Positions 34,860 through 43,957 of a stretch of DNA of 64,000 nt are shown one piece after another. Source of the stretch: Halobacillus litoralis (GTDB lineage Bacteria > Bacillota > Bacilli > Bacillales > Halobacillaceae). The notes under the pieces are model-generated. The model did no database searches. It was given only the letters and a program-made list of their open reading frames with translations, and was not told where the DNA came from. Every line of letters starts with the position of its first letter. The stretch's first letter is position 1. Location of the stretch: positions 3,714,001 through 3,778,000 of the forward strand of contig NZ_CP129016.1 in assembly GCF_020524085.2 (NCBI RefSeq), read 5' to 3'. The translations under genes were made by a program, and so were the position numbers.

Positions 34860-37010
34860 TCACAGATCCCAACTGAGGCTCACCGTATTGGAGGGCTGGC
34901 CTTTCTTCCCTGTCAATGGATCTACGGGTACAACATAGTAACTTGTCTGATCAAAGATACCAAAAGCACTGACCTTAAACTCATTCTTTCCTATCACTTC
35001 ACCAACCTTAACATCTTCTCCGTTTTCTTCTCGGAAAATACGGTAGACAATTCGCTCATCGTCAGGAGCGGACCAACGAATCGTACCTCTTAATGAAGCA
35101 AGGCCAGACAAATTCAGTCTCCCTGTTACGTCCGTTAAAACGGGAAGATTTACAGGTTCAGGCAGGCTTTCTACACCTTCGGGTTGTTCAAAAGTTGCAG
35201 CCAGATTTTTCTCCTGATCGATCCTTGTTAATATTTGTTTCATGAGGCGGGTTGGATAAGCACTGCTTCCATCAATCTCTCCTGATTGATCGTAGCCCAT
35301 CCAAAGCGACCCCGCATATTCCGGTGTGTATCCGGTAAACCACACATGCTGATTCTGATGAGTCCCTGTTTTCCCTGCTAATGCCTTAGAATAGTTACCA
35401 GCCTGTGCTGTTCCTTCCTGCACAGCCGTCTGAAGGATCTCTGTTAAATACCAAGCGGTTTGTGCGTTGAATACCTCGGTTTCATCAGAAGCATGTTCAT
35501 GAATCACCTTGTCGTTCCGATCAAGTATTTTTGTAATGGTATAGCTTTCATTTCTCTTTCCGTTTTGAGCAAGCGAACCATAGGCTTCCGTCATCTGCAG
35601 AGGAGTGTATCCGTCAGACAATCCACCAAGAGCAATGGATAAACCATCATCTTCTGTCGTTAGACCAGCTTTCTCCAAATATCCTTTGGCATAAGAAATA
35701 CCAATTTGATCAAGCAGCCATACGGCTGACACATTCTTGGACTCAATTAAAGCCTGGTACAACGAAACTTCGCCTTCATATTGGCTGTCATAGTTATTTG
35801 GAGAATAATCATTAGCGCCGAACGACTGCTTTTTATCAGATAAAAGACTGTATGGATCATAATCTCCTGTCATCATGGCCGGACCATAAACGGCAAATGG
35901 TTTGATGGTGGAAGCAGGAGCCTGCTTCGCCCTTACACGGTTGAAGTCACCGTGTTTAAAATCACGCCCTCCAACGACCGCAACCAGCGCACCTGTCGAG
36001 TGATCCATAAGGGTGAAAGCTCCTTCGATCGACTCGGATGAACCTGGAACAAACTCACCGTTTTTCATTTCTTCTGCAGCAATTTTTTGGATGGAGGGGT
36101 CCATTTCTACAACCAATCGGTATCCCCCACGTTTTAACTCATCGCGAGATATATGATACTTTTCAGCTGCTTCATGGATGACAAGGTCCACATAGCTGTT
36201 GGACCACGTTTGATCTATATCCTCAGCGCGCTCGACAGCTAGCGTCGAACCTTGCATTTGCTTCATAACTCCTGCATCAATTTCCCCTGTATCGTACATC
36301 CTTGATAGCACAACATTTCTTCTCTGCTTGGCATTGTCAGGATGATCGAACGGCGAATAAGTATTCGGTGCTTTAGGTAAACCAGCAAGCAGCGCTCCCT
36401 GAGCAACCGTCAGTTCAGAAACCGACTTTTGAAAATAGTGCTGGGAAGCAGCCTCAATGCCATACGTCCCTTCCCCGAAATAAATGCGATTCAAATACAG
36501 TTCTAATATTTCATCTTTTGAGAAGTTGCGCTCCAAGTAAAGAGCCGCCATAACTTCTTTCGTTTTTCTCATCCACGTTTTTTCATTAGAGAGAAAAATG
36601 TTTTTGGCGAGCTGCTGAGTGATCGTACTTGCACCTTCCACTTTTTTCATAGCGATGATATCTTTATATACCGCTCTCATAATCCCCTTAAAATCCACAC
36701 CGGAATGTTCTCTGAAGCGGCTGTCTTCTATACTTATAAACGCACCCTTGACGTGTTCGGGAACTTCTTGAATAGATACGTTCCTTCTGTTTTTCGTGTA
36801 AATCCGTTCAATGACTTCGCCTTTGGTTGTCTCCACCGTGGTCATTTCATCAAGGATCAGATCCTCTTCATCTACAACAAAGCGTCCTCCGAATAATATG
36901 ATCAGGTAACCAATACCTATGATCATCATAAGAGCTAGGACGAGGATGGCCGGCCACTTCAATCGTCCGGACCATGAAGGTAAGCGTTTCTTCAAATCTT
37001 TGATGTTCAA
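34860..37010 (-). CDS. pbpF: Class A penicillin-binding protein PbpF (PBP2C/1A family)
   Basis: A bifunctional peptidoglycan synthase of 716 residues with a cytoplasmic start, one helix (about 19-41), and a glycosyltransferase domain with FISIEDSRFREHSGVD (catalytic Glu), EGASTITQQLAKN and KTKEVMAALYLE. A transpeptidase domain follows, with the Ser nucleophile in APASTIKPF, the SKN motif at ESKNVSAVW and KTG in LAGKTGTHQN. A C-terminal fibronectin-like stretch ends the protein. B. subtilis PbpF (714 aa) acts in spore cortex/germ wall formation and lies upstream of hemE, as here. Confidence 0.94.
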   Translation of the reverse strand: MNIKDLKKRLPSWSGRLKWPAILVLALMMIIGIGYLIILFGGRFVVDEEDLILDEMTTVETTKGEVIERIYTKNRRNVSIQEVPEHVKGAFISIEDSRFREHSGVDFKGIMRAVYKDIIAMKKVEGASTITQQLAKNIFLSNEKTWMRKTKEVMAALYLERNFSKDEILELYLNRIYFGEGTYGIEAASQHYFQKSVSELTVAQGALLAGLPKAPNTYSPFDHPDNAKQRRNVVLSRMYDTGEIDAGVMKQMQGSTLAVERAEDIDQTWSNSYVDLVIHEAAEKYHISRDELKRGGYRLVVEMDPSIQKIAAEEMKNGEFVPGSSESIEGAFTLMDHSTGALVAVVGGRDFKHGDFNRVRAKQAPASTIKPFAVYGPAMMTGDYDPYSLLSDKKQSFGANDYSPNNYDSQYEGEVSLYQALIESKNVSAVWLLDQIGISYAKGYLEKAGLTTEDDGLSIALGGLSDGYTPLQMTEAYGSLAQNGKRNESYTITKILDRNDKVIHEHASDETEVFNAQTAWYLTEILQTAVQEGTAQAGNYSKALAGKTGTHQNQHVWFTGYTPEYAGSLWMGYDQSGEIDGSSAYPTRLMKQILTRIDQEKNLAATFEQPEGVESLPEPVNLPVLTDVTGRLNLSGLASLRGTIRWSAPDDERIVYRIFREENGEDVKVGEVIGKNEFKVSAFGIFDQTSYYVVPVDPLTGKKGQPSNTVSLSWDL

Positions 37011-37104
37011 ATTACGTGCATCCTTTCTGTTCTATCCTTCAAACTTGCCACCAAGGAACCCTGCTTGCTAAACTGAAGATACCGCAGGAAAGGAGACATC
37101 GGCT

Positions 37105-37611
37105 ATGAAAGTATCGATGACCAATGGTACATTGAATTACTTATCCAAACTGAGTCAACAACACCCTGAAACATCTCTGTTTTTCATGCAGGATCAAGAC
37201 AAAACGGTCGCCTATTATGAAGGGGAAGATACGTCGATTTTTGAAGAAGGACGTATCTATGAAACCGTCGATCATGTCGGTACGATGCAGGCGACGGGTT
37301 ACGTTGTCATGAACAACATCCCAGTCAGGGACGAAGGACGTCCCGTTTTTGAGGACCGCTTTAAAAAAAGAGCGGGAAATGTAGAAAATCGTGAAGGCTT
37401 TCAAGCCATAAGAATCCTCCGCCCCTTAAAAGGCAACACTTACGTTGTCCTTACTCAATGGCGCAGCGAACAAGACTTCGAAGACTGGAAGAACTCCAAG
37501 TCCTTTGATGAGGCCCACAAAAAATCGGGTCCTCAGCACCAGAAGAAGCCTTCGTTTATTGATGGCGATGCGTACATTACAAAATATCAAATGATTGTAC
37601 TCGAAGAGTAG
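37105..37611 (+). CDS. hmoB: Haem-degrading monooxygenase HmoB
   Basis: A 168-residue protein of the antibiotic-biosynthesis-monooxygenase (ABM) fold, matching B. subtilis HmoB (YhgC, 166 aa). The N-terminal half is an extra domain (KVSMTNGTLNYLSKL.., YYEGED). The C-terminal ABM domain has VMNNIPVRDEGRPVFEDRFKKRAGNVE, FQAIRILRPLKGNTYVVLTQWRSEQDFEDWK and the His-containing SFDEAHKK. It opens the haem ring and releases iron. ATG follows AAAGGAG. It is divergent to pbpF and next to the haem genes, as in B. subtilis. Confidence 0.88.
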   Translation: MKVSMTNGTLNYLSKLSQQHPETSLFFMQDQDKTVAYYEGEDTSIFEEGRIYETVDHVGTMQATGYVVMNNIPVRDEGRPVFEDRFKKRAGNVENREGFQAIRILRPLKGNTYVVLTQWRSEQDFEDWKNSKSFDEAHKKSGPQHQKKPSFIDGDAYITKYQMIVLEE

Positions 37612-37616
37612 CATAG

Positions 37617-37648
37617 GAAAAGTGAGCGGAAAACCGCTCACTTTTTTT
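37617..37648. terminator. Bidirectional terminator, hmoB / thioredoxin-like gene
   Basis: AGTGAGCGG-AAAA-CCGCTCACT stem with A-rich and T7 flanks. Confidence 0.85.
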
Positions 37649-38144
37649 ATTCCTCTTCTTGTTCTGGTTCACTTTCCATGACTTCCTGCACAAAGAAATC
37701 GTCTAAATCCCGAACAGATTGTTCACCTGAAACTCGCGCCTGTTCTTCCCCGTTTTCGAAATGAATAAGGGTAGGTGTTCCTTCAATCCCGTATTTGTTC
37801 CACTCTTCTTTAAATTCTAATACGTTCATTTTTTTGACATCCAGGTCGTATTCATTCACGATTGGCATCATTCTTGGAGTTGTACGTTGACAGTGTACAC
37901 ATTTCGGATCGTAAAAATAAACGGTTGTAGGCTCTCCTGATTGAATTTCTTCCTCCAGAGCATCTGGCTGAATTTGGTTCTGATAATTAGGGTCATCCAG
38001 TTGATCAATAGTTGCCTGTTCCAAGTTTTCTTTCCCGTACGGGTTATCTGCGGTTTTCTCTGAATTTTGATAGTTCACAACAAATACAAGAACTACAACA
38101 AGCACCACAAGGGCACTTGCAAAGATGATCATACCTTTTTTCAT
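37647..38144 (-). CDS. Membrane-anchored thioredoxin-like thiol-disulfide oxidoreductase
   Basis: A 165-residue extracytoplasmic protein with an N-terminal anchor helix (about 5-25) and a thioredoxin fold. The active site is DPKCVHCQRTTP (CxxC), and the cis-Pro is in IEGTPTLIHF. The C-terminus is very acidic. It overlaps bdbC by four bases, so it is presumably the soluble partner oxidised by that DsbB-like protein (BdbA/BdbD-like role) in disulfide formation of exported proteins. The exact paralogue name is uncertain. Confidence 0.82.
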   Translation of the reverse strand: MKKGMIIFASALVVLVVVLVFVVNYQNSEKTADNPYGKENLEQATIDQLDDPNYQNQIQPDALEEEIQSGEPTTVYFYDPKCVHCQRTTPRMMPIVNEYDLDVKKMNVLEFKEEWNKYGIEGTPTLIHFENGEEQARVSGEQSVRDLDDFFVQEVMESEPEQEEE

Positions 38145-38566
38145 GCGTCATTCCTTCCTTTCTTTACAACGACAAATAAATGAACAATAAAGATGATGAT
38201 AAAAGCGGTGCCTGCTAAAAATGGAATCGTCACAAATCCGAAAACATTAATGTATTGACCATTACAAGGAACGAGCCCGCATGAATCTACCGCTGAAAGC
38301 GATGGGATCTTCTGTAGCATGTAATGGTAAATGGAAACGAAGATACCAATTCCGCTCATAATGATTCCAGGGAAAGCAACATCCCATTTCTTTTTCCATA
38401 AGGCTGTACCATAAATGAGCACCAGCGGGTACATCAGTATTCTCTGATACCAGCACAACTCACAAGGAGCATAGCCAAGAACCTCTGAGAAGAACAGGCT
38501 CCCGACCGTAGCAACGAGTGATGTTGCCCATAGGAGAAACAGCGCTGTTTCCATACTTTTTTTCAT
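38141..38566 (-). CDS. bdbC: DsbB-family disulfide oxidoreductase BdbC
   Basis: A 141-residue, four-helix membrane protein that passes electrons from disulfide formation to quinone. It shows both cysteine pairs of the DsbB family: APCELCWYQR between helices 1 and 2 and DSCGLVPCNGQY in the second outer loop. Length and spacing fit BdbC. ATG at 38566 is preceded by AAGGATAC. It is co-transcribed with the thioredoxin-like gene through a 4-bp overlap. Confidence 0.9.
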   Translation of the reverse strand: MKKSMETALFLLWATSLVATVGSLFFSEVLGYAPCELCWYQRILMYPLVLIYGTALWKKKWDVAFPGIIMSGIGIFVSIYHYMLQKIPSLSAVDSCGLVPCNGQYINVFGFVTIPFLAGTAFIIIFIVHLFVVVKKGRNDA

Positions 38567-38687
38567 GATTTTGTATCCTTTCTACCTCTCTCTCATGCCA
38601 TTATACTAGGTATTCTCTCGAAAACAAAGTAGTTTCATAGTCCTCCACATCATTGTCATTTTCATATAAAAGGTTGAGTCTTGAAAA

Positions 38688-38712
38688 AGAAAAAAACCGC
38701 CTATAAGCGGTC
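38688..38712 (-). terminator. liaFSR terminator
   Basis: ACCGC-CTATAA-GCGGT, a short 5-bp GC stem, followed by eight T on the minus strand. Confidence 0.6.
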
Positions 38713-38720
38713 TTCTTTCT

Positions 38721-39347
38721 TCACCCTTTAAGCAGTCCATTCCGATGGGCATATACGGCGGCCTGGGTGCGGTCCTGCACCTCTAGTTTACTTAAAATGT
38801 TACTGACGTGGGTCTTCACTGTTTTGACACCTATATAAAGCGCATCGCTGATTTCCTGGTTCGTCATCCCTTCACCCACGCATTTCAACACTTCCAGTTC
38901 ACGTTTTGTAAGCTCCTCATGCGGTTTTCGATCTTGACGGAAACGAGTCATCATTTTTGTAGCGACTTTCGGCTCAATCACATTTTGACCAAGAGCCGCT
39001 TTGCGGATGGCTTCAGCTATTTCATCGGCTGAAGATGTTTTCAGCATATAACTAAAGGCACCTGCTTCAAGCGCCGGAAAAACCTTTTCATCATCGTAAT
39101 AACTCGTCAAGATGATAATTTTACAAGATTCGGTTTTCATGATTTCTTCTGTCGCTTCAATTCCCGTCCCGTTATCCATAATTAAGTCCATGAGAACAAC
39201 ATCCGGTTTTTTCTCTTTTACTAGCGCTGCTCCTTCATATCCGCTGCTTGCTTCTCCAACAATGTCCAAATCCTCTTCCGTACTTAAATAGGCAATGACT
39301 CCTTTACGGACGACATCGTGATCATCAATAACTACGACACGAATCAT
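38721..39347 (-). CDS. liaR: Response regulator LiaR (VraR type)
   Basis: A 208-residue NarL/FixJ-type regulator. The receiver domain has DD at 8-9, phospho-acceptor Asp54 (VVLMDLIMDNG) and Lys near 103. The LuxR-type HTH is ELTKREVLEVL-like KRELEVLKCVGEGMTNQEISDALYIGVKTVKTHVSNIL. It responds to LiaS under cell-envelope stress such as bacitracin or nisin. It overlaps liaS by four bases. The target liaIH operon is not in this window. Confidence 0.9.
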   Translation of the reverse strand: MIRVVVIDDHDVVRKGVIAYLSTEEDLDIVGEASSGYEGAALVKEKKPDVVLMDLIMDNGTGIEATEEIMKTESCKIIILTSYYDDEKVFPALEAGAFSYMLKTSSADEIAEAIRKAALGQNVIEPKVATKMMTRFRQDRKPHEELTKRELEVLKCVGEGMTNQEISDALYIGVKTVKTHVSNILSKLEVQDRTQAAVYAHRNGLLKG

Positions 39348-40408
39348 TCCTTTTCCCCCTTTTCATTAACTTTTACAGGAACACGAAGATCAATATGTGT
39401 ACCTTCCCCTTTCCTCGAACGTAAGGAGTACGTACCGCCAATTTCTTCACACCGTTCGCGCATCGTTTTCAATCCATATGAGGCTTTATTGGCTTTTTTA
39501 TCCTCTGTATCAAAACCCACGCCGTTATCAGCAATATGTAGGAAGATCTCCTTTTGGTCATGAGTGGCTTCCACCTTCACCTCAGAGGCATTAGCATGTC
39601 TCAATATATTGGAAAGGGCTTCTTGCACAACCCGGAACAACTGCTCTTCTACGGATGTTGGCAGATCTCCTAAATCCTCCATATCCACATCAAATTCAAT
39701 TTGACACTTTTGACGTAATTCTTCAATCAGTGTTTTAATCCCCTCCGCTAGCGGTTCCCCTGATAAATGAACAGGCCTTAAGTGAAGAAGGAGCGCCCTC
39801 ATTTCTGTTTGAGCCTGAAGCGCCATTTGAGTAATTTCCTGAAGCTGTTCTTTTGCTTTTTCCGGCCGACGATCAAAAATCTTTTCTGTCGCCTGTGCCA
39901 TCATTGTCAAAGCGAATAACTGCTGACTCACGGCATCATGCAAATCACGAGCAAGTCGTTGCCGTTCTTCAATCGTGGCCGCTTTATGAGCCGTACGTGC
40001 CAGCTCACTTTTTTCATCAGCGAGCTTTACAAGCGACTCCTTCTGCTGCTCCAACTTCTCGCCAAGGACATTCAATTCATCCCCTACAGCAGCGATCTCA
40101 TCATTTTCATTAAAATAAATCCTTTTACTGAAGTTTCCGCGCGAAAGCTGGGTAATCATCATCGATATGTAATCCAGCCGGTGTTTGACATCCCCACTCG
40201 ACCGGAAGCCCGCATAAAGAGACATGATAAACCCAAGCACCACATAAAGCAGAATGAACATTAAAATGGCCCCTGCACTCAGCCAACCGGGCTGAAACCA
40301 TACGTAAATAGATAATAAGATACTGAGCAGGATAAACGTATTTAAAATAAGTCCATAAAGATGTGAACGGATATACATGTAACGGATACTATTCAAGTGC
40401 TTTAACAT
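39344..40408 (-). CDS. liaS: Sensor histidine kinase LiaS (VraS type)
   Basis: A 354-residue HisKA_3 kinase: two N-terminal helices with a very short outer loop (intramembrane sensor), a HAMP-like linker, the phospho-His157 motif ERQRLARDLHDAVSQQLFA and the HATPase NILRHANASEVKV..DNGVGFD. I choose ATG at 40408 over an upstream in-frame start because GGGGGAG sits directly before it and it clears the liaF stop by 13 bp. Middle gene of liaF-liaS-liaR. Confidence 0.9.
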   Translation of the reverse strand: MLKHLNSIRYMYIRSHLYGLILNTFILLSILLSIYVWFQPGWLSAGAILMFILLYVVLGFIMSLYAGFRSSGDVKHRLDYISMMITQLSRGNFSKRIYFNENDEIAAVGDELNVLGEKLEQQKESLVKLADEKSELARTAHKAATIEERQRLARDLHDAVSQQLFALTMMAQATEKIFDRRPEKAKEQLQEITQMALQAQTEMRALLLHLRPVHLSGEPLAEGIKTLIEELRQKCQIEFDVDMEDLGDLPTSVEEQLFRVVQEALSNILRHANASEVKVEATHDQKEIFLHIADNGVGFDTEDKKANKASYGLKTMRERCEEIGGTYSLRSRKGEGTHIDLRVPVKVNEKGEKE

Positions 40409-40421
40409 GCTCCCCCACCTT

Positions 40422-41177
40422 TCACACCTGATCGATTCGAATCGAACCGACTTTAAGATCGACACCAATGGTTAACCGGCGAGTGGCCATAGAATAATCA
40501 TCGGTTTCATATTCCACACTTCTGTGCATTCCATCAGCTTTCTGTCCGCCGACACGGATATCCCCTGTCTTCACTTTCGCCTCCACTCGGAAAGGGACAT
40601 GCTTCGGGACCAGCATTTTGACATCTCCGACCCAGCCGCGGACGACAATTGGTGTATCTCCATCAGGAATGAAGGCACGTGTGAAATCGAATCGGTAGTC
40701 ACCAACTCCGTTCCATAAATCCATCGGTTCCACCTTCCAGTTCTCTTCATTATAAGAGTGGTCTCCAATCATCATATGCTTGGACTTCAGCTTGTTTGAA
40801 GAAGAACCTTTGGAATCATATTCAATTTTCACTTTAGAGCCGTTTTTCCCTAAAAACATACTAAATCCAAAGTATATGAAAAGAAGAGGCCAAAGCTGCC
40901 ACACATCACCAAAAGAGAATACAAAAACCCCTAACCGATCTAATAATAAGAGCGTACTGAAGATGGTGAGGAATGAACCGATGATCCAACTTCCTCCTTT
41001 TTTCAATACCGCATCCAACCAAATCTTTAAACCAATGACGAATAGAATAATCGGATAAATATTGCCCCACGTCCATCTCATTTCCAGGGAAATAATGTTC
41101 AAATTCGACAGAAGAAGCACAAATCCAAATCCAACTAATAATAATGCGATGACGATTTTTGAAAATTTATTATGCAT
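40422..41177 (-). CDS. liaF: LiaF-like negative regulator of LiaRS
   Basis: A 251-residue protein with about four N-terminal helices and a C-terminal soluble beta-rich domain (GDYRFDFTRAFIPDGDTPIVVRGWVGDVKMLVPKHVPFRVEAKVKTGDIRVGG), the LiaF/DUF2154 'cell wall-active antibiotics response' fold. LiaF keeps LiaS inactive without stress. ATG at 41177 is preferred over a GTG nine bases upstream because AAGGGTGAG precedes it. First gene of a three-gene operon lacking liaIH and liaG. Confidence 0.88.
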   Translation of the reverse strand: MHNKFSKIVIALLLVGFGFVLLLSNLNIISLEMRWTWGNIYPIILFVIGLKIWLDAVLKKGGSWIIGSFLTIFSTLLLLDRLGVFVFSFGDVWQLWPLLFIYFGFSMFLGKNGSKVKIEYDSKGSSSNKLKSKHMMIGDHSYNEENWKVEPMDLWNGVGDYRFDFTRAFIPDGDTPIVVRGWVGDVKMLVPKHVPFRVEAKVKTGDIRVGGQKADGMHRSVEYETDDYSMATRRLTIGVDLKVGSIRIDQV

Positions 41178-41343
41178 AATGCTCACCCTTTTTTAACCTT
41201 CCGTGAATTACATTCGACAGAAGTCCTTAATTTCCTTTTCTTTTAGTAGTTCTTACATTAGTTATAGCTTAATCTTACTTAGAAACAGGGATTTGTAAAA
41301 CAACCCTGAGAACGGAATTTTCTCCGCCTCAGGACGGAGGTAT

Positions 41344-41368
41344 GTTTAAACCGAAGAGTGATGGGAAT
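41344..41368 (+). promoter_or_regulatory. Sigma-B promoter of the ferritin-like gene
   Basis: GTTTAA (41344-41349), a 13-base spacer and GGGAAT (41363-41368) fit the sigma-B consensus GTTTAA-N13/15-GGGWAW exactly. It lies about 37 bp before the start codon, which implies general-stress induction. Confidence 0.75.
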
Positions 41369-41404
41369 ATTTAAAATAGAGCATATAAGAAAGGATGTTG
41401 TTGT

Positions 41405-41842
41405 ATGGATCAAAAAATGCAAAATTTAATCGATGGACTCAACGAAGACTTGGCTCATGAGTATGCAGCTTCTATTATGTACACTTATAATGCTGCTGTC
41501 GTTACGGGACTATATCGTTCTGTCCTCAAGCCATTTTTCGAGAGCGAAGTAACCGACGAACAAGGGCACGCTCTTTACCTAGCTGAAAAGATCAGCACTC
41601 TGGGCGGAACTCCGACGACAACTCCTGCTGAAGTCAAGCAAATGACTGAAGTAAGACCGATGTTAGAAGAAGCACATGAAGCTGAGCGCCAGACGATTAA
41701 GCGATATGAGGAACGCAAAACACAAGCAGAAGAACTCGGACTGACTGAATTATCTGTGAAACTGGATGATATGATTGCAGATGAAACCGGTCATATGGAG
41801 GAAATCGGTCGTTTACTTCAAGATTCCCGCTTACAAGATTAA
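41405..41842 (+). CDS. Ferritin-like (bacterioferritin/Dps-type) protein
   Basis: A 145-residue four-helix-bundle protein. Likely di-iron ligands are in NEDLAHEYAASI, FESEVTDEQGHALYLAEK (ExxxxxxExxH type) and MIADETGHMEEI. This spacing places it in the ferritin-like superfamily, as iron storage or a DNA-protection relative; Dps usually has a different site, so bacterioferritin-like is preferred. ATG at 41405 follows AGAAAGGATG. It has its own sigma-B promoter and terminator, fitting a role in oxidative or salt stress. Confidence 0.75.
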   Translation: MDQKMQNLIDGLNEDLAHEYAASIMYTYNAAVVTGLYRSVLKPFFESEVTDEQGHALYLAEKISTLGGTPTTTPAEVKQMTEVRPMLEEAHEAERQTIKRYEERKTQAEELGLTELSVKLDDMIADETGHMEEIGRLLQDSRLQD

Positions 41843-41848
41843 TTTCTC

Positions 41849-41877
41849 ACCCCCTGTCTTAGACCGGGGGTTTTTTA
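41849..41877 (+). terminator. Terminator of the ferritin-like gene
   Basis: ACCCCC..GGGGGT outer stem with inner GTC/GAC, then six T. Confidence 0.8.
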
Positions 41878-41978
41878 TTGTCACTCTGCACGGCATATAT
41901 TTGAGAATATTCTGAATGTATATTACAATTTATAAAAATAGTTGCCAAACTTCATCAAAGTGACAAGGAGGAGTAAAT

Positions 41979-43148
41979 ATGTGGGAGAATGTCTTCCAAG
42001 CCATCGATGACCAATATGAGAAAATGGTTGAAACCCGCCGTCATCTGCATCAATACCCAGAAGTATCATTTAAAGAGGAAAAGACGGCACAGTTCATCGC
42101 CGATACATATGAGAAATTAGGAATCCCTTATGAAACTCAGGTTGGGGGAAATGGAGTTCTAGCCAGACTTCAAGGGGGAAAGCCAGGGAAGTCGGTCGCC
42201 CTTAGAGCAGATTTTGACGCCCTTCCTATTCAGGAGGAAAATGACGTCCCATATAAATCCAAGAATGATGGAGCTATGCATGCATGTGGTCACGACGGCC
42301 ATACCGCAGCTCTTCTAGGGCTGGCCGAAGCACTTGTATCTCAAAAGGATGAAATTCCAGGCACCATCGTTTTCCTACATCAGCACGCCGAAGAATATGC
42401 GCCCGGAGGAGCAAAACCGATTGTCGAATCAGGAGCTCTCAGTGATGTAGATGCTGTGTTCGGCACTCATTTATGGGTGAATGCTCCAATGGGAGTCATC
42501 CAAACGGCAAAAGGACCTTTTATGGCCGGAGCGGATCGATTCGAAATAAAAGTTCAAGGGAAAGGTGGACATGGAGCCCAGCCGCATCAAACAAAAGATG
42601 CCATCGTCATCGCCTCTCAAGTAGTTTCTTCCTTGCAGCAAATCGTGAGCCGCCGGGTAGATCCATTGAAAACAGCTGTGCTGACAGTAGGAACGTTTGA
42701 ATCAGGAACCACGTTTAATGTCATAGCAGATTCAGCAACCTTAACCGGCACGGTTAGAACATTTGATCCTGATGTGCAAACTTTAATCATTGAAGAGATG
42801 GAAAAAATTATAAAAGGCACATGTGAAGCAAACGACGCAGACTACGAGTTCACTTATGAAAAAGGATACCCGCCTGTCGTCAATCATCCTGAAGAAGCGG
42901 ACTTAGTTTTACAACATGCTCACAAGGCTGATGCTTCTTTACGCACAGAAGAAGTCGAACCGGTCATGGCTGGAGAGGATTTCGCTTACTACTTATTGGA
43001 TAAGCCAGGCACTTTTTATTTTACAGGTGCTCAAATTCCAGATCATTACTACCCTCATCACCATCCGAAATTCGATTTCGACGAAAAAGCACTTCCGCAC
43101 GCAGCTAAAACATTATTCCAAACCTTTATTAGCTATCAAGAAAGTTAA
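41979..43148 (+). CDS. yhaA: M20-family amidohydrolase (YhaA-like)
   Basis: A 389-residue zinc-type hydrolase that removes acyl groups from N-acyl amino acids or similar amides. Landmarks are RRHLHQYPEVSFKEEKT, the metal motif MHACGHDGHTAALLG, HQHAEEYAPGGAKP with the catalytic Glu pair, GKGGHGAQPHQTKDAI in the dimer/lid domain and MAGEDFAYYL. ATG at 41979 follows AAGGAGGAG. It converges on ecsC with a 36-bp 3' overlap. B. subtilis yhaA also lies beside ecsC. The true substrate is unknown. Confidence 0.86.
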   Translation: MWENVFQAIDDQYEKMVETRRHLHQYPEVSFKEEKTAQFIADTYEKLGIPYETQVGGNGVLARLQGGKPGKSVALRADFDALPIQEENDVPYKSKNDGAMHACGHDGHTAALLGLAEALVSQKDEIPGTIVFLHQHAEEYAPGGAKPIVESGALSDVDAVFGTHLWVNAPMGVIQTAKGPFMAGADRFEIKVQGKGGHGAQPHQTKDAIVIASQVVSSLQQIVSRRVDPLKTAVLTVGTFESGTTFNVIADSATLTGTVRTFDPDVQTLIIEEMEKIIKGTCEANDADYEFTYEKGYPPVVNHPEEADLVLQHAHKADASLRTEEVEPVMAGEDFAYYLLDKPGTFYFTGAQIPDHYYPHHHPKFDFDEKALPHAAKTLFQTFISYQES

Positions 43149-43847
43149 AGTAAACGGAGGCGGCTGGACTGAATGGTCGTCTCCCCCTAATTGTTCTAAT
43201 AATCTCCCATTCGCAACATACCCTACAACGGCTCCAAAACCCGGGAGCAATTGAAGAAGTTTCACAAGGTCCAAGGTATCTCTATACTCGATTTGTAACG
43301 TCTTCCAGTCCACGTTCTTCTCTTTTATTTCTAAATCATTCCAACCTAAAACCTTACGCTTCACTTCCCCGCGGACCTGGTCACTGGAAAAAGCGAGCAT
43401 GAATACGTGAAGCAAATAGACCCTCTCCTCATAAGAGCGAACATTCCAACCATAAATCTGAGCTGCATCAAATAAAAACTTCATCTTTATGCCTAATAAC
43501 AGCGGGAAATCAGCCGCTCCAAGCCAAAAGCCTCCAAAACCCGTTCCAGCCCCTTCCAAGGATGCAGTTTTCTTATATTTTTTCACTAAATCACGGACTT
43601 GCCTCTCTCGTTCTTCAAAGCTCCAATCTGGATGGACCTTTACAGGGCGGATGTACTCTGAAGATGTTAAAGCAAGCTCAATCATGGAACGAATACTATC
43701 CGTTACCACCGTGTGGACACGATCAGGAATCTTTTCATTAATTCTTGACTGCACCTGCTTTGAACTTCTCTGAATAATTGAGGAACGCTTGTCCAATGAT
43801 TTACTCCAACGTAAAGCTTCCTCTTTCGCCTTCTCTTCATAATTCAT
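43113..43847 (-). CDS. ecsC: EcsC family protein
   Basis: A 244-residue protein of the EcsC family (unknown function). It has a charged N-terminus, GFGGFWLGAADFPLLLGIKMKFLFDAA in the middle and a hydrophobic LLPGFGAVVGYVANGRLLEQLG near the end. ATG at 43847 is used because CGGAGGTGTGT precedes it. It lies downstream of ecsAB, separated by a strong hairpin, so it may be transcribed alone. Its 3' end overlaps yhaA. Confidence 0.85.
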   Translation of the reverse strand: MNYEEKAKEEALRWSKSLDKRSSIIQRSSKQVQSRINEKIPDRVHTVVTDSIRSMIELALTSSEYIRPVKVHPDWSFEERERQVRDLVKKYKKTASLEGAGTGFGGFWLGAADFPLLLGIKMKFLFDAAQIYGWNVRSYEERVYLLHVFMLAFSSDQVRGEVKRKVLGWNDLEIKEKNVDWKTLQIEYRDTLDLVKLLQLLPGFGAVVGYVANGRLLEQLGGDDHSVQPPPFTLTFLIANKGLE

Positions 43848-43923
43848 GTGACACACCTCCGGTTATTTTATAGGAACAATTTGTTATTCATATTTACGAG
43901 TGTTTATTTAGATATGGATATGA

Positions 43924-43957
43924 AACAGGGAAGACTGCTTAAGTAGTCTTCCCTGTT
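43924..43957. terminator. Hairpin after ecsB
   Basis: A perfect 13-bp stem AACAGGGAAGACT/AGTCTTCCCTGTT overlapping the ecsB stop codon. The downstream T-tract is short, so it may be a weak terminator or an mRNA-stabilising stem. Confidence 0.6.
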
